Shown here piece after piece: positions 41,175 through 50,164 of a stretch of 64,000 nucleotides of DNA. Source of the DNA: Thermopolyspora flexuosa (GTDB taxonomy: Bacteria; Actinomycetota; Actinomycetes; Streptosporangiales; Streptosporangiaceae); assembly GCF_006716785.1 (NCBI RefSeq), contig NZ_VFPQ01000002.1:248001-312000 (forward strand), given 5' to 3'. Below the pieces are notes generated by a model, which was not told the DNA's origin, made no database searches, and saw nothing but the letters and a program-made list of their open reading frames with translations. Within the stretch, counting starts at the first letter, position 1; every line of letters starts with the position of its first letter. A program made the position numbers and the translations under genes.

Positions 41175-42038
41175 GTGCGCGAGACCCACGCGTGGATCTG
41201 CGCGACCTGCGGCAACCAGGCGGCGCCGAGCGAGCGGCCGCCCGGGCACTGCCGCATCTGCGAGGACGAACGGCAGTACGTCGGGCCCGAGGGGCAGCGG
41301 TGGACGACGCTGGCGGAGCTCGCCGCCGCGGGCCACCGCGGCGAGGTGCGCGAGGTCGAGCCCGGCCTGCTCGGCATCGGCGTGCGCCCCCAGGTCGCCA
41401 TCGGCCAGCGGGCGCTGGTGGTCGCCACCCCGGCCGGGCAGGTGCTGTGGGACGTGCCGGGCTTCGTCGACGCCGCGGCGATCGAGGCGGTCCGCGCGCG
41501 GGGTCCGCTGCTCGCGGTCACCGCCTCCCACCCGCACTTCTACGGCGTGGCCGTGGAGTGGAGCCGGGCCTTCGGCGGCGCGCCGATCCTCATCCCGGAG
41601 GCGGACGCCGAGTGGCTCATGCGCCCCGACCCGGCGGTGCGGCTGTGGCGCGGCCGGTACGAGATCGCCCCGGGCGTGACGCTGGTGCAGTGCGGCGGCC
41701 ACTTCCCCGGCAGCGCGGTCCTGCACTGGGCCGGCGGCGCGGACGGCCGCGGCGCGCTGCTCACCGGCGACACGATCACGGTGGTGCGGGACCGCCGGTA
41801 CGTCACGTTCATGCGCAGCTACCCCAATCAGATCCCGCTCCCGGAACGGGCGATCCGCCACATCCTCGACCGCCTGGAGCCGCTCGCCTTCGACCGGGTG
41901 TACGGCGGCTGGTGGGACAGCGTGATCCCGTCCGGCGCGAAGGCCGCGGTGTGGCGCTCGGCCGAGCGCTATATCCGGTGGGCCACCGGCGCGGCCGATC
42001 CCGCGAGCTACCTCGGCGACGGCGGCGATCCGGCCTAG
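41175..42038 (+). CDS. MBL-fold metallo-hydrolase with N-terminal zinc-ribbon
   Basis: The 287-residue protein starts at GTG 41175 after GGAGGTGGAG. The N terminus has a zinc ribbon, WICATCGNQ and CRICEDERQYVG. The metallo-beta-lactamase core follows: ASHPHFYGVAVEW in place of the usual HxHxDH, GGHFPGSAVLHW (HxxGS), and LLTGDTITVV (TGD). The metal ligands appear partly altered. Function in the family is unassigned hydrolase. It is divergent from the molybdenum hydroxylase operon across 162 bp, so it may share control with it. Confidence 0.85.
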   Translation: MRETHAWICATCGNQAAPSERPPGHCRICEDERQYVGPEGQRWTTLAELAAAGHRGEVREVEPGLLGIGVRPQVAIGQRALVVATPAGQVLWDVPGFVDAAAIEAVRARGPLLAVTASHPHFYGVAVEWSRAFGGAPILIPEADAEWLMRPDPAVRLWRGRYEIAPGVTLVQCGGHFPGSAVLHWAGGADGRGALLTGDTITVVRDRRYVTFMRSYPNQIPLPERAIRHILDRLEPLAFDRVYGGWWDSVIPSGAKAAVWRSAERYIRWATGAADPASYLGDGGDPA

Positions 42039-42409
42039 CCACGGACGCGCCGGCGGGCCGGACGACCGGATCCGGACGCGGTACGGCGACGCGCGGCGAT
42101 CAAGCCCCCGGACTGTCGGTGCCGGGCGGTATCGTGCTGCCGCACGGGCCGGACACGTCGGAGCCCCCCGCCCTGAAACCCTGTGGGTCCTTGGATTCTC
42201 CTTTGCGAGTGACGTGGCGGGGGATTACTGGTAGACAGGACACTGCGAAACGTAGTCACGTGACCACTCACTGCGCCTGTCGTCGCATGGCGGTGAGCGG
42301 CGCCCGCGCCGGACGGGAGGGGAATGCCGGCGTCGGGCGACGGCGAGCGGCACGGTCCCTACGACGGGGCGACCAGGTGCGTCGATCCACCACGAGCGGA
42401 ACAGGGGGA
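42039..42409. other. Intergenic region upstream of the SpoIIE-type phosphatase
   Basis: These 371 bp contain no convincing gene. A perfect 10-bp palindrome GTCACGTGAC lies at 42255-42264, about 150 bp before the phosphatase start, and GTGACGTGG at 42209-42217 is a related word. The phosphatase ribosome-binding site AGGGGGA is at the right end. Confidence 0.5.
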
Positions 42410-44092
42410 ATGGTGGGGTACTTACCGGACGGCCGCGAGACGCGGGAGGTCACCGTCAACCCCTCGACGGTCGTCGAGGAGCCGGAGTGGCCGCTCGCCG
42501 GGCGCATGGGCTGCACCCCCGACGAGGTGCTCGACCACCTGCAGCGGATCACCGGCGACGAGCGGGTCGTCCCGCGGGCGCACGCGCACCGTCCCGAGGC
42601 GGCCGAGCCGGTCCCGCCCTGGATCGACGCGCTGCTCGACGTGGTCCCGACCCCGGCGGCGCTGCTGGTGCCGATCCGCGACCCGGGCGGGACGATCGTG
42701 GAGTTCCGCATCGACCGGTGCAACGGCGAGGCCGCCGACCTGATGGGCCGCGCCGCCCGGCGGATCATCGGCCGCCGCCTGTGCGAGGTGTTCCCCGGCA
42801 TCGGGCCCTCCGGCCTCTTCGAGGCGTACGTCAAGGTCATGCGGACCGGCGAGCCGGTACGGCTCGGCCCGCTCACCTACCAGGAGCCGGTCAACGGCGT
42901 GCTGTGCCCCGTGGTGCTCAGCGTGCGGGCCCGGAGGGTCGCCGACGGGCTGCTGGTGAGCTGGCAGTTCCACGACGACCAGGCCCGCCTCGCCGCGCAC
43001 CTGCGGGACGTGGAGCGCATGGGGCGGCTCGGCTGGGCCGAGTGGAACCTCGTCACCGGCAAGATCTCCTGGACCGGGCAGCTCTACGAGATCTTCCGCG
43101 GCCATGCGCCGCGGCTGCCGCTCCCGCTGGACGAGATCCCCGACCACGTCCACCCCGACGACGCTCCCGAGGCGCGCCGCGCCCTCACCGCGCTCACCGA
43201 GCTGCACCGGCCCCAGGCGTTCGAGTTCCGCGTGGGCGAGCGGCACGTCGCCGCGACCGTCGAGCCGGTGCTCGACAACCTCGGCCGGCCGATCGCGTTC
43301 CGCGGCGTGATGCAGGACGTCACCCTCCGCCGCCGCATCGAGGAGCAGCTCGCCCGGTCCCAGGTGGAGCTGGAGCGGCACAGGGTACGGCTCGCCGAGG
43401 AGATGCAGCGCGCCCTGCTGCCGGACGCGCACCCGGAGCTGCCCGGCCTGCGCTTCGCGGTCCGCTACCACCCCGCGGAGAACACCGCCCAGGTGGGCGG
43501 CGACTGGTACGAGGCGACCACGCTGCCGGACGGCCGGGTGCTGATCGTCATCGGCGACGCGAGCGGGCACGGCCTGACCGCGGCCGCCCGCATGGCCCAG
43601 CTCCGCAACGCCCTGCTTGGCGTGGCGTTCACCGGCGCCGACCCGGCCGCGATCCTGCGCTGCCTCAACCGGCTCGTGCTCCACGTGCAGGAGCAGACCG
43701 CCACGGCGACCGCGGTCGTGGCCCACTTCGACCCGGCCACCCGGCGGCTCACCTGGGCCCGTGCCGGGCACCCCGCCCCCATCCTCGTCCGTGACGGCCG
43801 CGCCCGGCGGCTGCGCAACGACTTCGGGCCGCTGCTCGGCGCCACCGAGGAGGCCGACTACCGCGCCACCACCACCGCGCTGCGCCCGGGCGACCTCGTG
43901 CTGCTCTACACCGACGGCCTCGTGGAGCGGCGCGGCGGCGACCTCGCCGACCCGGCCCGCGCCCTGCGGCGCACGGTACTCGGCGACGACCCGGCCGCCG
44001 ACCCCGACCGCATGCTCGCCGCCTTCGACATCGGCAACCCCGAGGACGACACCTGCGTGCTCGCCTTCCAGGTCGTCCCGGAGCCCTGCTGA
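42410..44092 (+). CDS. PAS-PP2C (SpoIIE-type) serine phosphatase
   Basis: The 560-residue protein starts at ATG 42410. A short N-terminal region is followed by two PAS domains (about 70-185, and 200-320 with RMGRLGWAEWNLVTGKISW). A linker helix (LARSQVELERHRVRLAEEM) leads to the SpoIIE-type PP2C domain (about 340-555). The metal aspartates are in GGDWYEA and GDASGHG, with LLYTDGLVERRGG and DDTCVLAF later. Such proteins dephosphorylate anti-sigma-factor antagonists in response to PAS signals. No partner anti-sigma genes are near. A frame continuing upstream is non-coding. Confidence 0.92.
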   Translation: MVGYLPDGRETREVTVNPSTVVEEPEWPLAGRMGCTPDEVLDHLQRITGDERVVPRAHAHRPEAAEPVPPWIDALLDVVPTPAALLVPIRDPGGTIVEFRIDRCNGEAADLMGRAARRIIGRRLCEVFPGIGPSGLFEAYVKVMRTGEPVRLGPLTYQEPVNGVLCPVVLSVRARRVADGLLVSWQFHDDQARLAAHLRDVERMGRLGWAEWNLVTGKISWTGQLYEIFRGHAPRLPLPLDEIPDHVHPDDAPEARRALTALTELHRPQAFEFRVGERHVAATVEPVLDNLGRPIAFRGVMQDVTLRRRIEEQLARSQVELERHRVRLAEEMQRALLPDAHPELPGLRFAVRYHPAENTAQVGGDWYEATTLPDGRVLIVIGDASGHGLTAAARMAQLRNALLGVAFTGADPAAILRCLNRLVLHVQEQTATATAVVAHFDPATRRLTWARAGHPAPILVRDGRARRLRNDFGPLLGATEEADYRATTTALRPGDLVLLYTDGLVERRGGDLADPARALRRTVLGDDPAADPDRMLAAFDIGNPEDDTCVLAFQVVPEPC

Positions 44093-44276
44093 GACCGTCC
44101 CGCGCCGGAACCGGCCGGGGCCCGGGGCAGGCCGGCCGGACCGGGGCCCGCGAGGGGCCGTGCGGGCGAGCGGCCAAGCCATGGCCGCGCCCGCCGGTCC
44201 GTACCGGGCACCGGCACTTGCGGCCCGGGTGGCGCTGCGCCGTACGCCCCCCGTTCGCGTGCGTCCACGGCGGGGC

Positions 44277-46559
44277 CTAGCGCCTCGCGCCGTTGCGGGC
44301 GGCGTCGAGGGCGGCGGCGATCGCGGCCTGGCCGAAGCTGATGCCGCCGTCGTTCGGCGGCACGCGCCGGTGGGTGAGCACCCGGAAGCCGCGCTCCTGC
44401 AGCGCGGGCACGAGCCTGTCGAGCAGGAGCTGGTTCTGGAAGACGCCGCCGGACAGCGCGACCGTGCCGATGCTCGTGGCGGTGCGCACCCGCTCGCACG
44501 CCTCGACGACCAGCTTGGCGAGGCTATTGTGGAAGCGGGCGGCGATCACCGGCGTCTCGGTGCCCGCGTTGAGGTCGTCGGCGACCGAGCGGACCAGGTC
44601 CGGGCCGTCGAGCAGCAGCGGCTGGCCGCCGAGCACCCGCACCGGGTAGTCATCGCGTACCGTGGGGTCGGCGTGCTGCTCCAGCTCGATCGCGGCCTGC
44701 CCGTCGTAGTTGATCATCTCGCGCACGCCGAGCAGCGCCGACACCGCGTCGAACAGCCGCCCCGCGCTCGAGGTCAGCGGGCTGTTGGTCCCGCTGCGTG
44801 CGGACCGCACCACCAGCTCCCACCGGCTCGCGCGCCGCTCGCGCAGCGGCGTCGTCTCCGGCGCCCCGGGGGCCGCGTCGAGGTAGGCGGCGGCCATCCG
44901 CCACGGCTCCCGGATCGCGAGCTGGCCGCCCGGCATCGGCACCGGCAGCAGGTGCCCGACCCGCCGGTACCCCAGCAAATCGGCGACGAGGATCTCGCCG
45001 CCCCAGATCGTGCCGTCCGGGCCGTACCCGAGCCCGTCGAACGCCACCCCGATGGCCGGTCCGGCCTCCTCGTTGTCGGCGAGGCAGGAGGCGATGTGCG
45101 CGTGGTGGTGCTGCACCGCCACCAGCTCCACGCCCTGCGACTCCCGGGCGTACTTCGTGGTGAGGAACTCCGGGTTGAGGTCGTACGCGATCACGCGGGG
45201 AACGATGTCGACCAGCCGCCCGAAGTGCGCGATGCCCTCCCGGAACGTCTTGAGCGCGGCGAGGTCCCGCACGTCCCCGATGTGGTGCGACAGGTACGCG
45301 TGCCCGTCCTTGGCGAGGCAGAACGTGTTGCGCAGCTCGGCCCCGCAGCCGAGCACCGGCCGCGGCGGCGCCACCGGCAGCGGCAGCGGCTGCGGCGCGT
45401 ACCCGCGGGACCGGCGCAGCGGGGTCACCGTGCCGTTGCAGGCCCGCACCACCGAGTCCTCGGTGCGCACGTGGATCGGCCGGTCGTGCAGGAGGAACGC
45501 GTCGGCGATCTCGCCGAGCCGCTTCACCACGCGCTCGTCGTCGTGCTCCATCGGCTCGCCGGAGGCGTTCCCGCCGGTGAGGATGAACGGCGCGGCGAGC
45601 TCGGCGGCGAGCAGGTGGTGCAGCGGCGTGTACGGCAGCAGCAGCCCGAGGAACCGGTGGTCCGGCGCGACCGCGGACGCGATCCGGGCGCCCTCGCGCA
45701 GCGGCGCCACCACGATCGGCCGCCGCGGCCCGGCGAGCAGCCGCCGCGCGGTGTCGTCGAGCTCGCACAGCTCCTCGGCCGTGGCGAGGTCGGGCACCAT
45801 CACCGGGAACGGCTTGTCCTCCCGGATCTTGCGCGCCCGCAGCGTGATCGCCGCGTTCTCGTCCCGGGCGTCGGCGGCGAGGTGGTAGCCGCCCAACCCC
45901 TTGATCGCGACGATCCGCCCGGCCCGGATGAGCCGCGCCGCCGCCACGATCGGGTCCCCCTGGACCGTCTCGCCGTCGGCGGTCACGATGCGCAGCTTCG
46001 GCCCGCAGGTCGGGCAGCAGTTCTGCTCGGCGTGAAAGCGCCGGTCCGCCGGGTCGTTGTACTCCCGCTCGCAGGCCGCGCACATGGTGAAGCCCGCCAT
46101 CGTCGTCGCCGCCCGCTGGTACGGCACGTCCTTGGCGATGGTGAACCGGGGGCCGCAGTTCGCACAGCCGGTGAACGCGTAACGGTACCGGCGGTCGATG
46201 GGGTCGAACAGCTCGCGCAGGCAGTCGGCGCAGGTCGCGGTGTCGGGCGGGATCGACGCCTGCCGCTCGTCGCCACGGCTGGCGATGATCGCGAACCCCT
46301 GCTCGCCGAGCGCCGGGATCGGCTCGACCACCACGCGCGAGATCACGGCGAGCGGCGGCGCGTCCCGCCGTACCGACCGCTCGAACCGGGAGATCGCGGT
46401 CATCGGCCCCTCGACCTCGATCACCACCCCGCCGGCGTCGTCGCTCACCAGCCCGGCGAGGCCCAGTTCCCGCGCGAGCGCGTACACGAACGACCGGAAC
46501 CCGACGCCCTGCACGATGCCCTCGACCCGAATGCGGCACCGAATACGTGCCTCACTCAT
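44277..46559 (-). CDS. hypF: Carbamoyltransferase HypF ([NiFe]-hydrogenase maturation)
   Basis: HypF makes the thiocarboxamide precursor of hydrogenase cyanide ligands from carbamoyl phosphate. The 760-residue protein contains, in order, an acylphosphatase domain (GIVQGVGFRSFVYAL), two zinc fingers (CADC...CANC and CAAC...CPTC, about residues 110-185), a YrdC-like domain (KGLGGYHLAADARDENAAI) and the Kae1-like domain with VAVQHHHAHIAS and LSGGVFQNQLLLDRL. I start at ATG 46559, where the acylphosphatase domain begins. No other hyp gene or hydrogenase is present here, so the other genes must be elsewhere or missing. Confidence 0.95.
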   Translation of the reverse strand: MSEARIRCRIRVEGIVQGVGFRSFVYALARELGLAGLVSDDAGGVVIEVEGPMTAISRFERSVRRDAPPLAVISRVVVEPIPALGEQGFAIIASRGDERQASIPPDTATCADCLRELFDPIDRRYRYAFTGCANCGPRFTIAKDVPYQRAATTMAGFTMCAACEREYNDPADRRFHAEQNCCPTCGPKLRIVTADGETVQGDPIVAAARLIRAGRIVAIKGLGGYHLAADARDENAAITLRARKIREDKPFPVMVPDLATAEELCELDDTARRLLAGPRRPIVVAPLREGARIASAVAPDHRFLGLLLPYTPLHHLLAAELAAPFILTGGNASGEPMEHDDERVVKRLGEIADAFLLHDRPIHVRTEDSVVRACNGTVTPLRRSRGYAPQPLPLPVAPPRPVLGCGAELRNTFCLAKDGHAYLSHHIGDVRDLAALKTFREGIAHFGRLVDIVPRVIAYDLNPEFLTTKYARESQGVELVAVQHHHAHIASCLADNEEAGPAIGVAFDGLGYGPDGTIWGGEILVADLLGYRRVGHLLPVPMPGGQLAIREPWRMAAAYLDAAPGAPETTPLRERRASRWELVVRSARSGTNSPLTSSAGRLFDAVSALLGVREMINYDGQAAIELEQHADPTVRDDYPVRVLGGQPLLLDGPDLVRSVADDLNAGTETPVIAARFHNSLAKLVVEACERVRTATSIGTVALSGGVFQNQLLLDRLVPALQERGFRVLTHRRVPPNDGGISFGQAAIAAALDAARNGARR

Positions 46560-46938
46560 GTTTTCGGGCCTCAGCATGCCCACCGACACACCCGCCACCC
46601 CTTCCCGCAGGGCAGAGCCGCCATAGGAATCACCGACCGGTGCATATCCATCGCGTCGTCTCGTGATACGCACAAAACCGGACATCGGTTCATGACCATC
46701 GACGGGATGTCGGGAGCTTTCGGCCGATCGGCGGCTGGGCCGGAGAGGGTAAGCCGGATCGAACCGTTACAAGGCCGATGAGAACAATTTTTAGGATTCA
46801 GTATCCAATATCTGACTATTCACTTAATTGTGCGCGAGACCGGCGAATAATGACGAATCATCGAGGCTTCTGATTTTGTCGGCCCGGAGAGGTCGAAAAT
46901 GCGCACGCGTTTCGCCTTCTCTCGGTAATGTGACGGTC
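46560..46938. other. Divergent intergenic region with AT-rich patch
   Basis: These 379 bp separate hypF and the Rpn gene. Between about 46780 and 46860 the sequence is markedly AT-rich (for example AACAATTTTTAGGATTCAG), unlike any other stretch in the window. It includes GGAT-TCAGT-ATCC and the inverted pair CGATGA/TCATCG flanking the patch. Possible left edge of an acquired segment. Confidence 0.55.
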
Positions 46939-47886
46939 ATGATTTCGGAAGAACACGAGATGACCGCGGAGCTCTTCCGAAACCGTCCCGAGCTTGCCCG
47001 CGAACTGCTCGAGGGAACTTTCGGCATAGAGCTACCGGAATACGACAAAGCCCGCACCGATGCGGGCGACTGCACCGACTTCGCGCCGGTGCCGTACCGC
47101 GCGGATGCCGTGGTGGTCTTCCTCTCCGCCGACATCCTGCACAAGGAGCGGTTCGGCTCCGACGTCGTCATGACCGTGGTCGTCGAGGTCCAGCGGAAGT
47201 ACAAGGACAGCAAGGCGTGGACCTGGCCGCTGTACCTGGCGACCCTGCGGGCGCGGAACAAGTCGCCCGTCATGCTCCTGGTCATATGCCCGGACGAGAA
47301 AGAAGCCAGGAAATGTCGTCAGGAGATCTATTTGGGGCATCCCGGGTGGGTTCTCTGCCCGCTGGTCGTCAGTCCGGCCTCGATCCCCACCATCACCGAT
47401 TCCGACGTCGCCGCACAATCGCCCGAGCTCGCGGTGCTTTCCGCCGTCACCCACGGCGCCGATCCCGCGAAGGGTAAAGACATCCTGCGCGCGATGCACG
47501 ACGGCTTCGCCGCGCTCGACCCGGATAAAGCGTACCTGTACGCTGATTACGTTCTCAGGATGCTTCCAGCGGCACCAAGGGCATACCTGGAGGAACTATT
47601 GACAACCGGAACTGCCAAGTACCGCAGTGACTACGCACTTCGATGCAAGGCCGAAGGCCGAGCCGAAGGACTGGCGGAAGGACGAGCGGAAGGACGAGCG
47701 GAAGGGCTCGTTGAGGGGCGAGCCGAAGGGTACGCGATGGCGGTTCTCGACGCGCTCAGCCAGCGTGGTGTCGCCGTACCACAGGAGGCCGCCGAGCGGA
47801 TTCAGCGATGCACGGACCTCGCGCAGCTGAAGGAGTGGCACGGCCGGGCCCTCACCGCCGAATCGGTCGATGAGCTGTTCGCCTGA
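46939..47886 (+). CDS. Rpn/PD-(D/E)XK-like nuclease family protein
   Basis: The 315-residue protein starts at ATG 46939. The PD-(D/E)XK core is visible as RADAVVVF (Asp) and VVVEVQRKYK (Glu-x-Gln), with AWTWPLYLATLRARN in the typical next helix. The C terminus carries charged repeats of the type RAEGLAEGRAEG (about residues 237-262), which is common in recombination-promoting nuclease (Rpn) and transposase-31-like proteins. These are DNA endonucleases linked to mobile DNA. The AT-rich promoter and a degenerate copy downstream suggest acquisition. The start follows NGTCAT without a clear ribosome-binding site. Confidence 0.75.
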   Translation: MISEEHEMTAELFRNRPELARELLEGTFGIELPEYDKARTDAGDCTDFAPVPYRADAVVVFLSADILHKERFGSDVVMTVVVEVQRKYKDSKAWTWPLYLATLRARNKSPVMLLVICPDEKEARKCRQEIYLGHPGWVLCPLVVSPASIPTITDSDVAAQSPELAVLSAVTHGADPAKGKDILRAMHDGFAALDPDKAYLYADYVLRMLPAAPRAYLEELLTTGTAKYRSDYALRCKAEGRAEGLAEGRAEGRAEGLVEGRAEGYAMAVLDALSQRGVAVPQEAAERIQRCTDLAQLKEWHGRALTAESVDELFA

Positions 47887-47920
47887 CAGGACCGGCTCGG
47901 CCTGTTCGCGGAGTCCGGCC

Positions 47921-48049
47921 GTGTTTCGCAGTGACGTTGCCCGGCGGTACTTCGCCTCGGGGCACGCCGAAGGCGGGGCGCGATCTGGATCGGCCGAGTG
48001 GATGGATCGCGCCACCGCCGTACGCTCGGTGGACGAGCTGTTCGCCTGA
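47921..48049 (+). pseudogene. 3' remnant of a second Rpn-type gene
   Basis: In frame from 47921 the translation reads VFRSDVARRYFASGHAEGGA and ends AEWMDRATAVRSVDELFA-stop. The complete gene just upstream ends YRSDYALRCKAEGRAEG, then LKEWHGRALTAESVDELFA-stop. Thus the repeat segment and the last 18 residues are matched, but the middle is missing. There is no start or nuclease core. It is the decayed tail of a tandem duplicate or of an older copy. Confidence 0.7.
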
Positions 48050-48061
48050 CCGCGGGCCCGG

Positions 48062-50134
48062 TCAGATCATCACGTGGGCCTCGGGGTTGCCGACGAAGCA
48101 GAACTGTGCGTTGCGCAGCAGCTTGTAGTCGGGGGCCTGCCAGGTGTGCGTGGTGGGGTCGGCCGAGCGCATGTAGACGAAGTTGAACCGGTCGGCCGAG
48201 TAGATGCGCACCCCCTCCTCCTTGCACCGGCGCACCAGCCGGGTGTCCTCGCCGGCGTTGACCGGCTCGAACCGCATCTCGCGCAGCAGGTCGGCCTTGG
48301 CGAGGATGGTGGCGCCCTGGATCAGGTGGGCGTACCGGTGCTCGAGACCGGGCAGGCGCAGCACCGTGGTGTTCGTGGCCGGGAAGTACGTGTAGTGCGC
48401 GCCCTTGCCGACCATCTCGGCGTCCGCGTAGTCGAAGGCGCGGATCAGGTCGGACAGGTAGTGCTCGCCGTACAGGTTGTCGTCGTCCATCTTGGCGATG
48501 TAGTCGCCGTCCGCGACCTCGATGCCGAGGTTGAGCACCTCCCCGAGGGTGAGCGAGGGGTCGGCGAGGCGCACCTTGACGTCCGGGATGCCGGCGGCGA
48601 GCGCCTTCTCCCGCACCACGTTCGGCTCGATGTCGATGCCGTGCAGCACGAGCACGAGCTGTAGCTCGCGGTGCCGCTGCCGGGCGACCTGGTGGATGGC
48701 GTGCTCGAGCTGCCCGGCCCGGTTGGTGGGGAGCACCACGGTGATCGGGCGGCTGCGCGGGCGCACCTCCCGGCCGATCGCCCGGAGGATCTGGTCGACC
48801 CGGTGCGTGAAGGTGTGCTTGTCGTGCACCAGGCGCATCGCGAGGTGGCCCTGCCGGGCCCGGTACTCGGGGCTGTTGATCAGGTAGAGGGCCTGGTTGT
48901 AGGCCTCCTCCTGGGTGTGGGCGATCGGGATGAGCGAGCCGAAGGTCTCCTCGATCGCGCGCGACCAGCCGGACAGCACCGTGGTGGCGCAGGCCGACAG
49001 CTCGAACACCCGCCGCGCGCACATCGTCGGTGAGTCGATCACCGAGTTCACGTTGAGGAAGACCTTGTACATCTTGTACGCGGCGAGCATCTGCTCGTAC
49101 GGCAGCTCGCCGACGATGTGCGGCCGGTACTCGTCCGGCCACTGGTACTTCTCGCCCGCGCTGTCGTTGCGGGCGTAGATGTGCAGGCCGAGCGGGCGCA
49201 CCGGGGCGATCACGGTCTCCATCTGCTCGCGGCGCTCGGGATGCTTGTCCCGGAAGTACATGCCCGCGAAGACGATGTCGTAGGTGCGCCCCCACCGGGT
49301 CTGGATCGGGTTGTGGATGCGCGGCTGCGCGGCGAACTGCAGCACGCCCACGCGGTCGTGCCCGAGGATCTCCCGGTACTTCGGGATCATGTCGCCGTCG
49401 CAGGTGAAGACGTAGTCGAAGAGCTTCGCCGTCTCGATGAAGTGGTCGAAGTTCGGCGGGTCCTCCTTGTTCCAGAAGACCGTGGGGATGCCCTCCTCCT
49501 TGAACCACGCGACCAGCTCGCGCAGCTCCTTCTTGGGGGCGTTCGTCCCGGTCATCTGGTACCGCCAGCGCCCCTGGTTGCCGAACCAGGCCGACTCGAC
49601 GAAGAGCAGCTCGGGCCGCTTCTCGGCGAAGATCTCCCGCCAGTCGGTGAGGCCGAACTCGATCTGGTCCCACTCGTACCGGAACGCGAGCCGGGAGAAG
49701 TCGTCGAGGATCACCGCCACCGGCAGGTCCGGCCGTACGATCGGCCCCTCGGGCCAGGCGAGCTTGGGGATCTTCACCTCGGGCCGCCGGTTCGCCGCGG
49801 CCTCCGCGGCCTCCGCGACCGACATGGGCGCCTTCGGGCTCTTCTTCACCTTCAGCGCGCGGCGCAGGTCGGCCGGGAGCCGTACCAGCTTCGACGGGCG
49901 GCGGGCGCCGGTGAGCGCCTCGGCGACCCGGTAGGGCCGCTGGTTCTGGGTGGCGCGCAGCTTCCAGATCGCGTAGTCGGCGCGGGCGGTCTGGATCGCG
50001 AGCTTCTCCTCCAGCTCGCGGATCCGCTCCTCGTACCGCTCGATCTCCTTGCGCTCCTCAGGCAGCCAGTTGACCGCCCCGAGGCGCTGGAAACGCGGCT
50101 GGTCCTGCTGCTCGTCCTGCTTCTCGTCGGCCAT
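48062..50134 (-). CDS. Two-domain glycosyltransferase (CgeB-like plus GT2)
   Basis: The 690-residue protein starts at ATG 50134. Residues 1-60 contain a coiled coil (EERIRELEEKLAIQTARA). The middle (about 130-430) is a CgeB/GT1-like region with VAVILDDFSRLAFRYEWD, TVFWNKEDPPNF and LFDYVFTCDGDMIPKYREILG. The C-terminal domain (about 445-660) is GT2 fold with PITVVLPTNRAGQLEHAI and the metal-binding KMDDDN in place of DXD. Such proteins build spore or cell-surface polysaccharides. It sits 31 bp downstream of wecB on the same strand, so they should be co-transcribed. Confidence 0.85.
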   Translation of the reverse strand: MADEKQDEQQDQPRFQRLGAVNWLPEERKEIERYEERIRELEEKLAIQTARADYAIWKLRATQNQRPYRVAEALTGARRPSKLVRLPADLRRALKVKKSPKAPMSVAEAAEAAANRRPEVKIPKLAWPEGPIVRPDLPVAVILDDFSRLAFRYEWDQIEFGLTDWREIFAEKRPELLFVESAWFGNQGRWRYQMTGTNAPKKELRELVAWFKEEGIPTVFWNKEDPPNFDHFIETAKLFDYVFTCDGDMIPKYREILGHDRVGVLQFAAQPRIHNPIQTRWGRTYDIVFAGMYFRDKHPERREQMETVIAPVRPLGLHIYARNDSAGEKYQWPDEYRPHIVGELPYEQMLAAYKMYKVFLNVNSVIDSPTMCARRVFELSACATTVLSGWSRAIEETFGSLIPIAHTQEEAYNQALYLINSPEYRARQGHLAMRLVHDKHTFTHRVDQILRAIGREVRPRSRPITVVLPTNRAGQLEHAIHQVARQRHRELQLVLVLHGIDIEPNVVREKALAAGIPDVKVRLADPSLTLGEVLNLGIEVADGDYIAKMDDDNLYGEHYLSDLIRAFDYADAEMVGKGAHYTYFPATNTTVLRLPGLEHRYAHLIQGATILAKADLLREMRFEPVNAGEDTRLVRRCKEEGVRIYSADRFNFVYMRSADPTTHTWQAPDYKLLRNAQFCFVGNPEAHVMI

Positions 50135-50164
50135 GTCCTGTCCTGCCTGTCGAATCGCGTCGCG

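Noticed and set aside
40988-42409. Upstream extension of the SpoIIE-type phosphatase frame
   Set aside because: It is the shadow of the MBL-fold gene and then non-coding DNA; AGGGGGA marks ATG 42410 as the start.
47640-47750. The GCCGAAGG-type repeats as a CRISPR or satellite array
   Set aside because: They are in frame inside the Rpn gene and code the charged RAEGLAEG repeats typical of the family; there are no spacers.
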